From Alphaproteobacteria bacterium (GTDB lineage Bacteria > Pseudomonadota > Alphaproteobacteria > Rhizobiales > BM303), in contig JAJRYE010000039.1 of assembly GCA_024275895.1 (NCBI GenBank), forward strand, positions 1 to 42,430: DNA of 42,430 nt, written 5' to 3'. The translations under genes and the position numbers were made by a program. The notes beneath the pieces were generated by a model. The model did not search any database, was not told the DNA's origin, and worked only from the letters and a program-made list of their open reading frames with translations. This document shows, in pieces, positions 7,053 to 16,541 of the stretch; position 1 is the stretch's first letter, and the number at the start of each line of letters is the position of its first letter.

Positions 7053-8525
7053 ATGACAGCAAAAACAAAAACCGCCGAACAGGTTGCCGGGATTGGCGTT
7101 GAGCAGTACAAATACGGCTTTGTCACCGATATCGAGACCGAAAAGGCTCCCAGGGGGCTGAACGAGGACACCATCCGCTTTATCTCGGCCAAGAAAAACG
7201 AGCCGGAATGGATGCTGGAATGGCGACTTGACGCCTACAGGCGCTGGCTGACTCTGGAGGAGCCGACATGGGCGAAGGTGCACTACCCCAGGATCGACTT
7301 TCAGGATTTGTATTACTATTCCGCGCCGAAGAAAAAGGGTGATGGGCCGCAAAGTCTTGATGATGTGGACCCGGAACTTCTTGATACCTACAAAAAACTC
7401 GGCATTCCACTGCGCGAGCAGGAAATTCTCGCCGGGGTCGAAAACCCGACCATGGCAGTCGATGCGGTGTTTGACAGCGTTTCGGTCGTGACTACATTCA
7501 AGGAAAATCTGTCCAGGGCGGGGGTGATCTTCTGCCCCATTTCCGAGGCGCTGCAAAGCCACCCCGAGCTGGTGCGCAAATATCTTGGCACCGTGGTGCC
7601 GGTGACGGATAATTTTTACGCCACCTTGAACGCCGCCGTGTTCTCGGACGGCTCGTTTGTCTATATCCCGGAAGGGGTGCACTGCCCGATGGAGCTTTCG
7701 ACCTACTTTCGCATCAACGAGCAAAATACCGGCCAGTTCGAGCGTACACTGATCATTGCCGATAAAGGCGCTTATGTGAGTTATCTGGAAGGCTGCACCG
7801 CGCCGCAGCGCGATGAAAACCAGCTTCACGCCGCCGTTGTCGAACTGATTGTGCATGATGATGCCGAGATCAAGTATTCAACGGTTCAGAACTGGTATCC
7901 CGGCGACAAGGACGGCAAGGGCGGAATTTACAATTTTGTCACCAAACGCGCCGATTGCCGCGGCCGGAATTCGAAAGTCTCCTGGACCCAGGTCGAGACT
8001 GGCTCGGCAATTACGTGGAAATATCCAAGCTGCGTGCTGCGCGGCGATAACTCGCAGGGCGAGTTTTATTCCATCGCCATCTCAAACGGCCATCAGCAGG
8101 TGGATTCGGGCACCAAGATGATCCATCTGGGCAAGAACACCAAAAGCCGCATCATCTCCAAGGGGATTTCGGCCGGGGTTTCATCAAGCACCTATCGCGG
8201 GCTGGTGAGCGCCCATCGCAAGGCTTCGGGGGCGCGCAACTATACCCAGTGCGATTCGCTGCTGATCGGCGATAAATGCTCCGCCCATACGGTGCCCTAT
8301 ATGGAAACGCGCAATATGAGCGCCACCTTCGAGCATGAGGCCACCACGTCGAAAATCAGTGATGACCAGCTTTTTTACTGCCGCCAGCGCGGCCTGAATG
8401 AAGAAGAAGCAGTGGCGCTTATTGTCAACGGCTTCTGCAAGGACGTTTTGCAGCATCTGCCGATGGAATTTGCCGTCGAGGCACAAAAGCTGGTCGGTAT
8501 CTCACTGGAAGGTAGCGTGGGATAA
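7053..8525 (+). CDS. sufB: Fe-S cluster assembly scaffold SufB
   Basis: A 490-residue protein of full SufB length. It starts with the typical '[20 protein letters not shown]' region. The core '[11 protein letters not shown]...[20 protein letters not shown]' segment and the C-terminal '[13 protein letters not shown]' helix are all recognisable. SufB binds the nascent cluster in the SufBC2D complex in the cytoplasm. The ATG at 7053 is four bases after the desulfurase stop and has AGGAAG ten bases upstream. A longer frame reaches 6936, but that would overlap the previous gene by over 100 bases. It is followed 40 bases later by sufC. Confidence 0.95.
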   Translation: MTAKTKTAEQVAGIGVEQYKYGFVTDIETEKAPRGLNEDTIRFISAKKNEPEWMLEWRLDAYRRWLTLEEPTWAKVHYPRIDFQDLYYYSAPKKKGDGPQSLDDVDPELLDTYKKLGIPLREQEILAGVENPTMAVDAVFDSVSVVTTFKENLSRAGVIFCPISEALQSHPELVRKYLGTVVPVTDNFYATLNAAVFSDGSFVYIPEGVHCPMELSTYFRINEQNTGQFERTLIIADKGAYVSYLEGCTAPQRDENQLHAAVVELIVHDDAEIKYSTVQNWYPGDKDGKGGIYNFVTKRADCRGRNSKVSWTQVETGSAITWKYPSCVLRGDNSQGEFYSIAISNGHQQVDSGTKMIHLGKNTKSRIISKGISAGVSSSTYRGLVSAHRKASGARNYTQCDSLLIGDKCSAHTVPYMETRNMSATFEHEATTSKISDDQLFYCRQRGLNEEEAVALIVNGFCKDVLQHLPMEFAVEAQKLVGISLEGSVG

Positions 8526-8565
8526 TTATTTTTACGTCATTGCGACGAAACAGGAAAGACGAGAT

Positions 8566-9324
8566 ATGAAAAGCTTGATGAAAATAGAAAACCTGCATGC
8601 CGAGGTCGGCGGCAAGGAAATCCTGAAAGGGATCAACCTGAATATTGCGCCGGGGCAGGTGCATGCGATCATGGGGCCGAACGGGTCGGGCAAATCCACC
8701 TTGTCGAATGTGCTGGCCGGGCGTGATGATTATGTTGTCACCAAAGGCTCGGTGAGCTTCATGGGAGAAAACCTGCTGGAGATGGCGCCGGAAGAGCGCG
8801 CAGCGGCGGGCATCTTTCTTGCCTTTCAGTATCCGCTGGAAATCCCCGGCGTGGCGACCATGACATTTCTCAAAACCGCCATCAACGCCCAGCGCAAGAC
8901 AAGGGGCGAGGATGAGCTTTCCACCCCGGCCTTCATGCGCTTTGTGCGCGAGAAATCGGCATTGCTTGGCGTCAAGGACGAGATGCTTAAAAGGCCCCTC
9001 AATGTCGGGTTTTCAGGCGGTGAGAAAAAGCGTAACGAGATTTTGCAAATGGCGCTGCTGGAACCGGCATTCTGCATTCTTGACGAGACCGATTCCGGGC
9101 TCGACATTGATGCGCTCAAGGTGGTGTCCGAAGGCGTCAACGCCCTGCGCGACAAGGAGCGCTCCATGCTGGTGATCACCCATTACCAGCGCCTGCTGGA
9201 CTATATCGTACCTGATTTTGTACATGTGCTCTCAAACGGCAGGGTTGTGCGCTCGGGCGGCAAGGATCTGGCGCTGGAGCTGGAAAAATCCGGCTATGCC
9301 GAATACGGCGCGGATGCAGCTTAA
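8566..9324 (+). CDS. sufC: Fe-S assembly ATPase SufC
   Basis: A 252-residue ABC-type ATPase without membrane segments. Walker A is GPNGSGKS at residues 37-44, the signature is 'FSGGEKKRNE' and Walker B is 'CILDETDSGLD'. The 'ETDSGLD' form is characteristic of SufC rather than transport ATPases. SufC dimerises on SufB-SufD and drives cluster assembly with ATP. The ATG at 8566 has AGGAAAG upstream; an internal ATG at 8578 would remove four residues. sufD follows after nine bases. Confidence 0.95.
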   Translation: MKSLMKIENLHAEVGGKEILKGINLNIAPGQVHAIMGPNGSGKSTLSNVLAGRDDYVVTKGSVSFMGENLLEMAPEERAAAGIFLAFQYPLEIPGVATMTFLKTAINAQRKTRGEDELSTPAFMRFVREKSALLGVKDEMLKRPLNVGFSGGEKKRNEILQMALLEPAFCILDETDSGLDIDALKVVSEGVNALRDKERSMLVITHYQRLLDYIVPDFVHVLSNGRVVRSGGKDLALELEKSGYAEYGADAA

Positions 9325-9333
9325 AGAGCGAGG

Positions 9334-10689
9334 ATGACTCACTTGACCACACAAGGAAATATAAAAAAGACGGCGGCGGAAAAGGCGTTTCCCGCGCTTT
9401 ATGACAAAATTGCCCCCGGCCTGCCCGGCGGCAAGGCGGTGCGCAGGCTGCGCAACAAGGCGATGGAGGATTTCAAGGCCAGCGGCCTGCCAGGACGCGG
9501 CGTTGAGGCGTGGAAATACACCAATCTGCGCCAGCTTCTGACCGATTCCTACCCGCCGGCGGTGCCTGCGGGGGGCGGGGTTTTAATGAACACCGATGAG
9601 GCGGCCTCGCACGGCGCCTTTTCTACCCTTGAGCGCGCAACCATGGTGTTCGTTGACGGGCATTACCGGCCGGAGCTTTCCGATATCTCGGCGATCGGGG
9701 ACAAGGCCAGGATCATGACCCTGGCGCAGGCGCTCGAAACGGAAGATACGCGCGCGCTTGACACTCTGGTGAGCGCGGCCGATGCGGACCCGCTGATCAA
9801 TCTCACCCTGGCCATGATGCGCGATGGCGCGATGGTCAGCATTCCCGACGGGGTACGGATAAAAACCCCGCTGCATTTTGTCCATATCAATCGCACCGGC
9901 GCTTCTTGCGCCAATACAACGCGGCATATTGTTCATGTCGGCAAGGGCGCGGCGCTGAAAATCTTCCAGACCCATGCCGGTTCTGAAAACGCCACCTATT
10001 TCACCAATACGCTGTTTATTGCCCAAATCGGGAATGAAGGGCAATTGACGCGGGTGAAGGTTCAGGGCGATTCGCTGAGCGCCTTTCACTTTGGCCATTT
10101 GCGGGCCGAGTTGGGGGAAAAGGCCAAACTGCGCGATTTCACCTTGAATCTGGGCGGCCATGTGGTGCGCTCGGAGGTCGATGTCGCCCTGGCCGGGAAT
10201 GCAGCGGACGCGCATGTCTCCGGGGCCTATCTGTTAAGCGGAAAGCAGCATTGCGACACCAGCATCATGATGGATCATCAGCGGCCCGGAGGCACCAGCC
10301 AGCAGCAGTTCCGCGGTGTTGTGGATGATGGCGCGCAGGGGATTTTCCAGGGCAAGGTGCGGGTTGCGCCTGATGCGCAAAAATCGGACGGGCGCCAGAT
10401 GGTGCGGGCCCTGCTGCTCTCCGAACGCGCCTCGCATTTCGCCAAGCCGGAGCTGGAGATTTTTGCAGATGACGTGCAATGCGCCCATGGGGCAACAGCA
10501 GGTGAGCTGGATGACGAGGCGCTGTTTTTTCTGCGCGCCCGCGGCATTCCGGAACCCCGGGCCAAAGCCCTGCTGATTACCGGCTTTATCGGTGAGGCGC
10601 TGGATGACATCACCGATCTGGATATTCGCGACCGGCTCGAAGAGCTGACCCAAAACTGGCTGGACCGGCGCTCGGGAGAGACATCATGA
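9334..10689 (+). CDS. sufD: Fe-S assembly protein SufD
   Basis: A 451-residue SufB/SufD family protein. Its N-terminal helical part contains 'GRGVEAWKYTNLRQLL', and the C-terminal beta-helix ends with 'DDEALFFLRARGIPEPRAKALLITGF', the standard SufD tail. SufD pairs with SufB and is needed for iron acquisition by the scaffold. The ATG at 9334 is close to a GAGG; a TTG at 9343 with the same GAGG at better spacing is an alternative start. The stop overlaps the sufS start (ATGA), which points to translational coupling. Confidence 0.93.
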   Translation: MTHLTTQGNIKKTAAEKAFPALYDKIAPGLPGGKAVRRLRNKAMEDFKASGLPGRGVEAWKYTNLRQLLTDSYPPAVPAGGGVLMNTDEAASHGAFSTLERATMVFVDGHYRPELSDISAIGDKARIMTLAQALETEDTRALDTLVSAADADPLINLTLAMMRDGAMVSIPDGVRIKTPLHFVHINRTGASCANTTRHIVHVGKGAALKIFQTHAGSENATYFTNTLFIAQIGNEGQLTRVKVQGDSLSAFHFGHLRAELGEKAKLRDFTLNLGGHVVRSEVDVALAGNAADAHVSGAYLLSGKQHCDTSIMMDHQRPGGTSQQQFRGVVDDGAQGIFQGKVRVAPDAQKSDGRQMVRALLLSERASHFAKPELEIFADDVQCAHGATAGELDDEALFFLRARGIPEPRAKALLITGFIGEALDDITDLDIRDRLEELTQNWLDRRSGETS

Positions 10690-11936
10690 ATGAAGTTGTC
10701 ACTGATAACATTGCACCGGCTTTTGATGTGGAGCAAATCCGCAATGATTTCCCGATCTTGAAGCGCAAAGTGCACGGCAAGCCCCTCACCTATCTCGACA
10801 ATGCCGCCTCGGCGCAAAAACCGCAAATCGTCATTGACGCCATGAGGGAAGCCTATGAGAACGAATATGCCAATGTTCACAGGGGGTTGCACTTTTTAAG
10901 CAATACCGCCACCTGTGCCTTCGAGAAGGCGCGTGAGCAGGTGCGGGGGTTTTTAAGCGCCCCTTCCACAGATGAGATTATCTTCACCCGCAACGCTACC
11001 GAGGCAATCAATCTGGTGGCGGCCTCTTATGGCTCCACGGTGCTGGGTGAGGGAGACGAGGTGGTGCTGTCCATTCTTGAGCATCACTCCAACATCATTC
11101 CGTGGCATTTTCATCGCGAGCGCAGCGGCGCGGTTTTAAAATGGGCTCCGGTTTCCGATCGCGGCGAGTTCCTCCTGGACGAGTTTGAAAAACTGCTGGG
11201 CCCGAAGACAAAACTGGTCGCTATTACCCAGATGTCGAATGCGCTGGGGACGGTGGTGCCAGTCAGGGAGGTTATCAAGATGGCGCATGAGCGCGGCATC
11301 AAGGTGCTGGTTGACGGCTCCCAGGCCGCGGTCCATATGCCAGTTGATGTCCGCGCGCTGGATGCGGATTTTTATGTCATTACCGGCCACAAGCTCTATG
11401 GCCCCACCGGCATCGGAGCGCTTTATGGCAAAAAGGAGCTGCTGGAAGCCATGCCGCCCTATATGGGCGGCGGCGAGATGATCAAAACCGTCTCCACGGA
11501 CAAGGTAATCTATGGCGATCCGCCGCACAGATTCGAGGCCGGCACACCGGCGATCGTGCAAGCCATCGGCCTTGGGGTAGCGCTTGATTATATGTGCAAG
11601 ACCGGCCGCGCGGCGATTGCGGCGCATGAGGCGGATTTGCTTGAATATGCCAGCCGGAAACTTGGCAATATCGAGGGCCTGCGCATTATCGGCGAGGCGC
11701 CGGACAAGGGCGCCATTATTTCGTTTGAGATGGAAGGGGTGCACGCCCATGACATCAGCACCATAATTGACCGCTCCGGGGTGGCGGTGCGCGCGGGCAC
11801 GCACTGCGCCGAGCCATTATTGCAACGTTTCGGGGTTACCAGCACCTGCCGGGCCTCTTTTGCCATGTACAACACGCGCGAGGATGTGGACGCTCTTGAG
11901 CAATCCCTCATTTCCTGCGCCCGGTTTTTCTCTTGA
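10686..11936 (+). CDS. sufS: Cysteine desulfurase SufS
   Basis: A 416-residue class-II cysteine desulfurase. 'YLDNAASAQKP' is at about 36-46, the PLP lysine is K236 in 'ITGHKLYGPTG' and the catalytic cysteine is C374 in 'RAGTHCAEPLL'. SufS passes persulfide sulfur to a SufE or SufU acceptor in most bacteria. Neither acceptor gene is in this operon, so it must be elsewhere or replaced. The start overlaps sufD by four bases. The stop (11934-11936) is only 14 bases before the most likely sufT start. Confidence 0.95.
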   Translation: MNEVVTDNIAPAFDVEQIRNDFPILKRKVHGKPLTYLDNAASAQKPQIVIDAMREAYENEYANVHRGLHFLSNTATCAFEKAREQVRGFLSAPSTDEIIFTRNATEAINLVAASYGSTVLGEGDEVVLSILEHHSNIIPWHFHRERSGAVLKWAPVSDRGEFLLDEFEKLLGPKTKLVAITQMSNALGTVVPVREVIKMAHERGIKVLVDGSQAAVHMPVDVRALDADFYVITGHKLYGPTGIGALYGKKELLEAMPPYMGGGEMIKTVSTDKVIYGDPPHRFEAGTPAIVQAIGLGVALDYMCKTGRAAIAAHEADLLEYASRKLGNIEGLRIIGEAPDKGAIISFEMEGVHAHDISTIIDRSGVAVRAGTHCAEPLLQRFGVTSTCRASFAMYNTREDVDALEQSLISCARFFS

Positions 11937-11950
11937 GGATGGAAAAAGAC

Positions 11951-12352
11951 ATGAACGAGAACAGGGATATCATCGATCTGAGTGAACAGATACCGGCCGG
12001 CGAAACCGTGCCTGCAGCGCCGGTTGAAACCTTGAGCAAAGAGCAGATCGACGCGCTTGCGCAAAAGATCATAACCGCGATCAAAACCGTCTATGATCCG
12101 GAAATACCAGTTGATATTTACGAGCTCGGGCTCATCTACAAGATTGACATTCAGGACGACCGCAGGGTCGAGATTGAAATGACGCTCACGGCGCCGGGTT
12201 GCCCGGTGGCGGGCGATATGATCATGTGGGTGGATCAGGCGGTGCGCGGCGTGGACGGGGTTGAGGGGGTAAATGTCAATCTCGTATTCGACCCGCCCTG
12301 GGATATGAGCCGCATGTCCGATGAAGCGCGCGTCCAGTTGAATATGCTATAG
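11951..12352 (+). CDS. sufT: SufT, MIP18/DUF59 family Fe-S maturation factor
   Basis: A protein of about 133 residues with the MIP18/DUF59 fold. 'VYDPEIPVDIYELGLIY', 'TAPGCPVAGDM' with its conserved cysteine, and 'FDPPWDMSRMSDEAR' are all diagnostic. SufT proteins help deliver or mature Fe-S clusters and are typical companions of suf genes. The start is uncertain: TTG 11933, ATG 11939 and ATG 11951 are in frame. I chose 11951 because GGAAAAAG precedes it and the others crowd the sufS stop. The first 35 residues are variable and probably flexible. Confidence 0.9.
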   Translation: MNENRDIIDLSEQIPAGETVPAAPVETLSKEQIDALAQKIITAIKTVYDPEIPVDIYELGLIYKIDIQDDRRVEIEMTLTAPGCPVAGDMIMWVDQAVRGVDGVEGVNVNLVFDPPWDMSRMSDEARVQLNML

Positions 12353-12367
12353 CAAGGTGAAGTGACC

Positions 12368-12751
12368 ATGACCCAGACCCAAAGAGCAAGGCCCAAGGCC
12401 GTGACCCTGACCGAGGCGGCAGCGAGGCGTTTAAAAGCCATAATTGAAAAATCTGGCAACGAGATTGCCGGTCTCCGGGTCGGGGTGAAAAACTCCGGCT
12501 GCGCCGGTATGGGCTATACGATGGAATACGCCAAATCCATCGAGCCCTATGATGAGGTGATCGAGGATCAGGGGGTTAAAATCCTCATTGACCCCAAGGC
12601 CATCATGTTCCTGCTCGGCACGAGGATGGATTTCAAAGAGGAAAAACTCTCATCCGGATTTGTGTTCGACAATCCCAATGAAACCAGCGCCTGCGGCTGC
12701 GGCGAATCCGTCACCATTGCTCCGGTGAAGGCTGAACTGATTGAAAACTAA
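12368..12751 (+). CDS. sufA: A-type Fe-S carrier, SufA/IscA family
   Basis: A 127-residue A-type carrier (HesB/IscA fold). The three ligand cysteines are visible: one in 'NSGCAGMGY' and two in 'SACGCGES' near the C-terminus. Such proteins receive clusters from the scaffold and pass them to target apoproteins. The ATG at 12368 has AAGGTGA about nine bases upstream; a GTG at 12362 is in frame and would add two residues. It is the last gene of the operon, 15 bases after sufT. The assignment to SufA rather than IscA or ErpA rests on operon position. Confidence 0.9.
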   Translation: MTQTQRARPKAVTLTEAAARRLKAIIEKSGNEIAGLRVGVKNSGCAGMGYTMEYAKSIEPYDEVIEDQGVKILIDPKAIMFLLGTRMDFKEEKLSSGFVFDNPNETSACGCGESVTIAPVKAELIEN

Positions 12752-12782
12752 AAACTTTCACAGCAAAAGGAAAAGCGTTTGC

Positions 12783-13838
12783 TCAGGCCACCATGGACAT
12801 ATCGATATCCGGGTCGGTTTCGGCCTTGACCTTGTTTCTTCCGCTGCGTTTGGCGGCATAAAGACACGCATCGGCGCGCTTGATCAGTTCCGGGATATCC
12901 TCGCCATGCCGGTAGCGGGCGGCGCCAAAGGACATGGTCACGGAGCCAAGGCTCTCACCGGTTGAGCGTTTCACCAGTTCCTTGGCCTGTATGGTCTCGC
13001 GGATGTAATCACCCAGCTTGACCGCATCGCGCAGATTGGTGTGGGGCAGGATAACCGCAAATTCCTCGCCGCCGTAACGGGCCGCCACATCCCGGCCCTT
13101 GACGTTGCTCTTGATGGCATGAGCTACAAGACGCAGCACCTGATCGCCGGTCTGATGGCCATATGTGTCATTGAACTTTTTAAAGAAATCAATATCACCG
13201 AGCAGCAAGCTCAGCTCCTGTCCGGTCTCTTTCGCCTGCTCGGTCTTCAAAATCATCTGTTCATCGAAACTTTTGCGGTTGTCTATGCCGGTCAACGCAT
13301 CGGTGCGCGATTCGGAGCGAACCTCGTCAAGAGAGCTGTTGAGTTCCTCGATCTTGCGTTTGGATTCTTCCAGTTTGGCTTCTAGCTCGCGCGTAGTGCT
13401 CTCCATATCCCGGGTGGCGGTCAATATGGTTCCCATGACGGCTTTTAACTGTTTTGAATTTTCAACATCTCCAAGCTTGTTGGAAATAATTTCCATCGAA
13501 TCGCCATAGGAGCTTGTCACTCCGACGGATGCCTGAATCATCGTGGTGATCTGCTCGGCCTCGAGCCCCATCTGGGAACAGACCTCGTCAATTTTCTCCC
13601 CGAGAATGTTGTCGTTAAGATAGGCATTGTAAATCTGGCAGGCGTCAGCCGGATCGAGGGCCTCGGAACTGCTCAGAGCCTCATTTATGGCGCCGATAAG
13701 ATTTTTATCCTGCCCGAGACAATAATTGTACCAAAGTTCAAAATTCTGCGGTGTTGCAGGGGTTAAATTCTTTTCCATCAGGGTCATCGCCTGACGGGCA
13801 TAACTCAACGTGCGCTCATAATCTTCATTGACGCTCAC
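12783..13838 (-). CDS. Soluble diguanylate cyclase (GGDEF protein)
   Basis: A 351-residue cytoplasmic protein. The first 150 residues are helical with no membrane segment ('TPATPQNFELWYNYCLGQDKNL' is typical of one family of alphaproteobacterial cyclases). A coiled coil of about 40 residues ('TTRELEAKLEESKRKIEELN') links to a C-terminal GGDEF domain. The active-site motif is GGEEF, so c-di-GMP synthesis is expected. The usual inhibitory RxxD five residues upstream is KGRD here, so product inhibition through the I-site is doubtful. The start is GTG at 13838 with GGGAGA seven bases upstream; an ATG farther out (13919) lacks such a site. The gene is convergent with the suf operon, 31 bases away. 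Confidence 0.88.
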   Translation of the reverse strand: MSVNEDYERTLSYARQAMTLMEKNLTPATPQNFELWYNYCLGQDKNLIGAINEALSSSEALDPADACQIYNAYLNDNILGEKIDEVCSQMGLEAEQITTMIQASVGVTSSYGDSMEIISNKLGDVENSKQLKAVMGTILTATRDMESTTRELEAKLEESKRKIEELNSSLDEVRSESRTDALTGIDNRKSFDEQMILKTEQAKETGQELSLLLGDIDFFKKFNDTYGHQTGDQVLRLVAHAIKSNVKGRDVAARYGGEEFAVILPHTNLRDAVKLGDYIRETIQAKELVKRSTGESLGSVTMSFGAARYRHGEDIPELIKRADACLYAAKRSGRNKVKAETDPDIDMSMVA

Positions 13839-14000
13839 AAAAATTCTCCCTCGGTCCGTACACTCCAGATTGAATGCCGTCTCCTGCGGTGCAGCAAAAC
13901 AACATGTAATCAGTGTCAAGGGAAAACTAGCAAGCGGGGGTTACAGTAACGTAAACAAACAGCCAAAAATATATTCAAACTTCCGGCTACGGGATGCGAA

Positions 14001-15344
14001 TCATGTCTCGCGGGCGGAACGCAGGAGAAATGCCGGAACATGATCGCCCAGACCGGTAACCGGCTTGCCGGAATTATTGCGAGCGCTATCTCCGGCACGG
14101 TCTCTTTTCGCCGGGGGGCGCGAGGGTTTGGGACGCGAGCTGCGCTTTTGCCGCGGTTCGTCTGCGGCAGCGGGCGCCTTTTCCGCCGGTTTGGCTTCGG
14201 ACACCAGTTTGGCTTTGGACGCCGGTTCTTTTTCCGCCCAGGGGATGCTCTGACCGATCAGTTTTTCGATCGCGCCGAGATATTTTTTGTCGGCCGGCAT
14301 CACCAGTGAAAAAGCATGGCCTTTACGCCCGGCCCGGCCGGTGCGCCCGATCCGGTGCACGTAATCCTCGGCATGGCTCGGCACATCATAATTGAAGACA
14401 TGCGAAACCGAGGGAATATCCAGACCGCGCGCGGCCACGTCGCTGGCGACCAGATAGGTGATTTCATTATCGCGGAATGCCGCCAGCGCCGCCATACGGG
14501 CCGACTGGTCCATATCGCCATGCAGACACACCACCTTGTAACCGTGTTTCCTCATCGAGCGCTCAAGAACGCCGACATCGCGTTTGCGATTGCAAAAAAC
14601 GATGGCGTTGCTGACCTCCTGGGTATCGACAAGCTTGCGGAACGCGGCGCGTTTCTCGGCCGGTTTGTTGGATACAGAAAGCAGTTTTTGCTCAATCGTT
14701 GCTGCCGTTGAGCTTGGTTTGGACGCCTCGATTTTTACCGGATTGTGTAAAAACGTATTGGTGATGCGGCTGATTTCCGCCGGCATGGTGGCCGAGAAAA
14801 ACAGCGTCTGGCGGGTAAAGGGGGTGAGCTTGAAGATGCGCTCGATATCGGGAATAAATCCCATATCCAGCATCCGGTCGGCCTCATCCACAATCATCAT
14901 CTCAATCGCGCTCAGCATCAGCTTGCCGCGTTCAAAATGATCCAGCAGGCGCCCCGGAGTCGCGATGACAATATCGGCGCCGCGATCCAGAATCCGGTCC
15001 TGATCGCCGAACGAGACGCCGCCGATCAGCAAGGCCATATTGAGCTTGTGATTCTTGCCATAAATTCTCAGCGCATCGGCGACCTGGGCCGCCAGCTCGC
15101 GGGTCGGCTCCAGAATGAGGGAACGGGGCATGCGCGCGCGCGCCCTGCCTTTTTCCAGCCGGGTCAGGATCGGCAGGGCAAAAGCCGCCGTTTTGCCGGT
15201 TCCGGTTTGCGCCAGCCCCAGAACATCGCGGCCCGCAAGCGCCGGCGGGATCCCGTGTTTCTGGATCTCTGTAGGGTTCTCATAACCGGCCTCTGCAACA
15301 GAGGCCATGACTTTCGGGCTCAGACCGAGTTCAGAAAATGACAT
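14001..15344 (-). CDS. rhlE: DEAD-box RNA helicase, RhlE-like
   Basis: A 447-residue helicase with all core motifs in order: the Q motif ('YENPTEIQKHGIP'), AQTGTGKT, PTREL, TPGR, DEAD (VDEADRML), SAT and HRIGRTGRAG. After about residue 365 the chain becomes a Lys/Ala/Pro/Arg-rich tail, typical of RhlE proteins and thought to bind RNA. RhlE enzymes unwind structured RNA during ribosome assembly or cold adaptation. The gene has its own predicted promoter at 15445-15472, giving a leader of about 95 bases. It is divergent from the parA gene. Confidence 0.9.
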   Translation of the reverse strand: MSFSELGLSPKVMASVAEAGYENPTEIQKHGIPPALAGRDVLGLAQTGTGKTAAFALPILTRLEKGRARARMPRSLILEPTRELAAQVADALRIYGKNHKLNMALLIGGVSFGDQDRILDRGADIVIATPGRLLDHFERGKLMLSAIEMMIVDEADRMLDMGFIPDIERIFKLTPFTRQTLFFSATMPAEISRITNTFLHNPVKIEASKPSSTAATIEQKLLSVSNKPAEKRAAFRKLVDTQEVSNAIVFCNRKRDVGVLERSMRKHGYKVVCLHGDMDQSARMAALAAFRDNEITYLVASDVAARGLDIPSVSHVFNYDVPSHAEDYVHRIGRTGRAGRKGHAFSLVMPADKKYLGAIEKLIGQSIPWAEKEPASKAKLVSEAKPAEKAPAAADEPRQKRSSRPKPSRPPAKRDRAGDSARNNSGKPVTGLGDHVPAFLLRSARET

Positions 15345-15444
15345 TTTAAGAGTGTTGTGACTCCGCTAAGGGTGTGTCTGATGCTCATTATTACACGAAA
15401 AACCGCCTGAAAACAGACAAACCACCCCGGTTAAATGTGCCTGA

Positions 15445-15472
15445 AACATAAATAATCGCGCTTATAAGTCAA
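15445..15472 (-). promoter_or_regulatory. Predicted rhlE promoter
   Basis: On the minus strand TTGACT (15472-15467) is followed after 16 bases by TATGTT (15450-15445). The start codon of rhlE is about 95 bases downstream of the expected transcription start. Confidence 0.45.
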
Positions 15473-15741
15473 CTCCCTGTTTTTGCAACAACTCTGCATT
15501 GAACAGCTTTTGCCTGGCAATCCTTCGATAAAAAAGTGAATTGAACGGTTTGCGGGGTTAAATTTGCGGTATTTTCATCCGGATTCTGCACCAAACGGTT
15601 TTTGGCGTATATCCGCATCCTGCCTTGATTCTCCCCATCGCGAGGTTTGAAGCCACATCACAGACGGGCACTCCGGCTGTCTTTAGGATTTACTAATGTA
15701 TTCATTATTATCGAGTTTTACACAGTTCCCAGGAGTTTGCG

Positions 15742-15771
15742 TTGACGCTGGGCCGGATTTTCCTTTAAACT
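15742..15771 (+). promoter_or_regulatory. Predicted promoter of the ParA-like gene
   Basis: TTGACG (15742-15747) and TAAACT (15766-15771) are separated by 18 bases. The expected leader to the ATG at 15852 is about 75 bases. Confidence 0.4.
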
Positions 15772-15851
15772 TTGTCAAGAAATCAAGAGAATCATATTTC
15801 GAGACATCGAGACTTCTAGAAAGCCTAACAGGCAGTGCGGGATACCAACTT

Positions 15852-16541
15852 ATGATTGTCGTTTCAATCCTTTCGCAAAAAGGCGGTGCGGGAAAAACCA
15901 CTTTGTCGCTGCACTGGGCCGTTGAGGCCGAGCGTCAGGGTTTTGGTCCGGTGGCAATCATCGACATCGACCCGCAGGGCTCGGCGCGCAAATGGGCCGA
16001 GCGGCGGCGCGAAAACCTCAAACTGGAAACGCCGATCACCATCAAGGCGGATGAGGACACGTTATGGCGCAATGACGTGTCCATGTCGGATGTTATGGTG
16101 GCGCTTGAAGGCGAGAAAATCAATATGGTGATCATCGACACCATGCCCAGGGTCGAGGCGCCCTGTGTGGAGGCTGCCCGTCTGGCTGATTTTGCCGTGA
16201 TCCCCTGCGGCCCCTCGATTCTTGACATTGAGGCTATGGGACCATCGGTGGAGATTCTGGAATCCACCGGCACGCCGGCGGGCGTTGTCGTCACCCAGGC
16301 CCGCCCCAACTCGTCAATCAACGCGGCGGCGGCGGGCAAGCTGGATTCCTACGGGCTGCAAATCTGCCCAACCCATATTGTCAGGCGCGCGGCCTTGATG
16401 GACTCACTGATTGATGGCAAGGCTGTTCAGGAATGGCGGCCGAGCGACAAGGCGGCGGAGCGCGATATTACCAATTCATGGGTGTGGATAGCGTATCAGA
16501 TGGAGAGGCTTAAGGATGAGCAGCGCAGACAAACTGGCTAG
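15852..16541 (+). CDS. Orphan ParA-family ATPase
   Basis: A 229-residue ParA/MinD-superfamily ATPase without an N-terminal helix-turn-helix, the size of plasmid type-Ib ParA and of ParA-like cargo-positioning proteins. The deviant Walker A is KGGAGKTT with the signature lysine K10 and the catalytic K15. 'IIDIDPQGSARKW' is the switch I/Walker A' region, and 'VIIDTMPRVE' is Walker B. It is not the chromosomal parA: no parB or parS is next to it, and no gidA/gidB context. A small gene overlaps its end by 26 bases and probably encodes a partner. Candidate roles are positioning of a protein cluster or a leftover plasmid partition cassette. The ATG at 15852 begins the conserved strand and is preceded by a predicted promoter. 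Confidence 0.88.
   Translation: MIVVSILSQKGGAGKTTLSLHWAVEAERQGFGPVAIIDIDPQGSARKWAERRRENLKLETPITIKADEDTLWRNDVSMSDVMVALEGEKINMVIIDTMPRVEAPCVEAARLADFAVIPCGPSILDIEAMGPSVEILESTGTPAGVVVTQARPNSSINAAAAGKLDSYGLQICPTHIVRRAALMDSLIDGKAVQEWRPSDKAAERDITNSWVWIAYQMERLKDEQRRQTG

Larger units (their letters stand above)
15345..15851. other. Divergent intergenic region between rhlE and parA-like gene
   Basis: About 500 bases without a convincing gene. It holds the predicted rhlE promoter (15445-15472, minus) and the predicted parA promoter (15742-15771, plus). An open frame extends the parA-like gene upstream to 15696, but its residues are not like ParA and no ribosome binding site supports it. The region is richer in A and T than its neighbours. 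I see no tRNA, repeat array or other element in it. Confidence 0.55.

Noticed and set aside
6996-7856. 286-codon minus-strand frame opposite sufB
   Set aside because: Antisense of the conserved SufB gene in an unbroken plus-strand operon.
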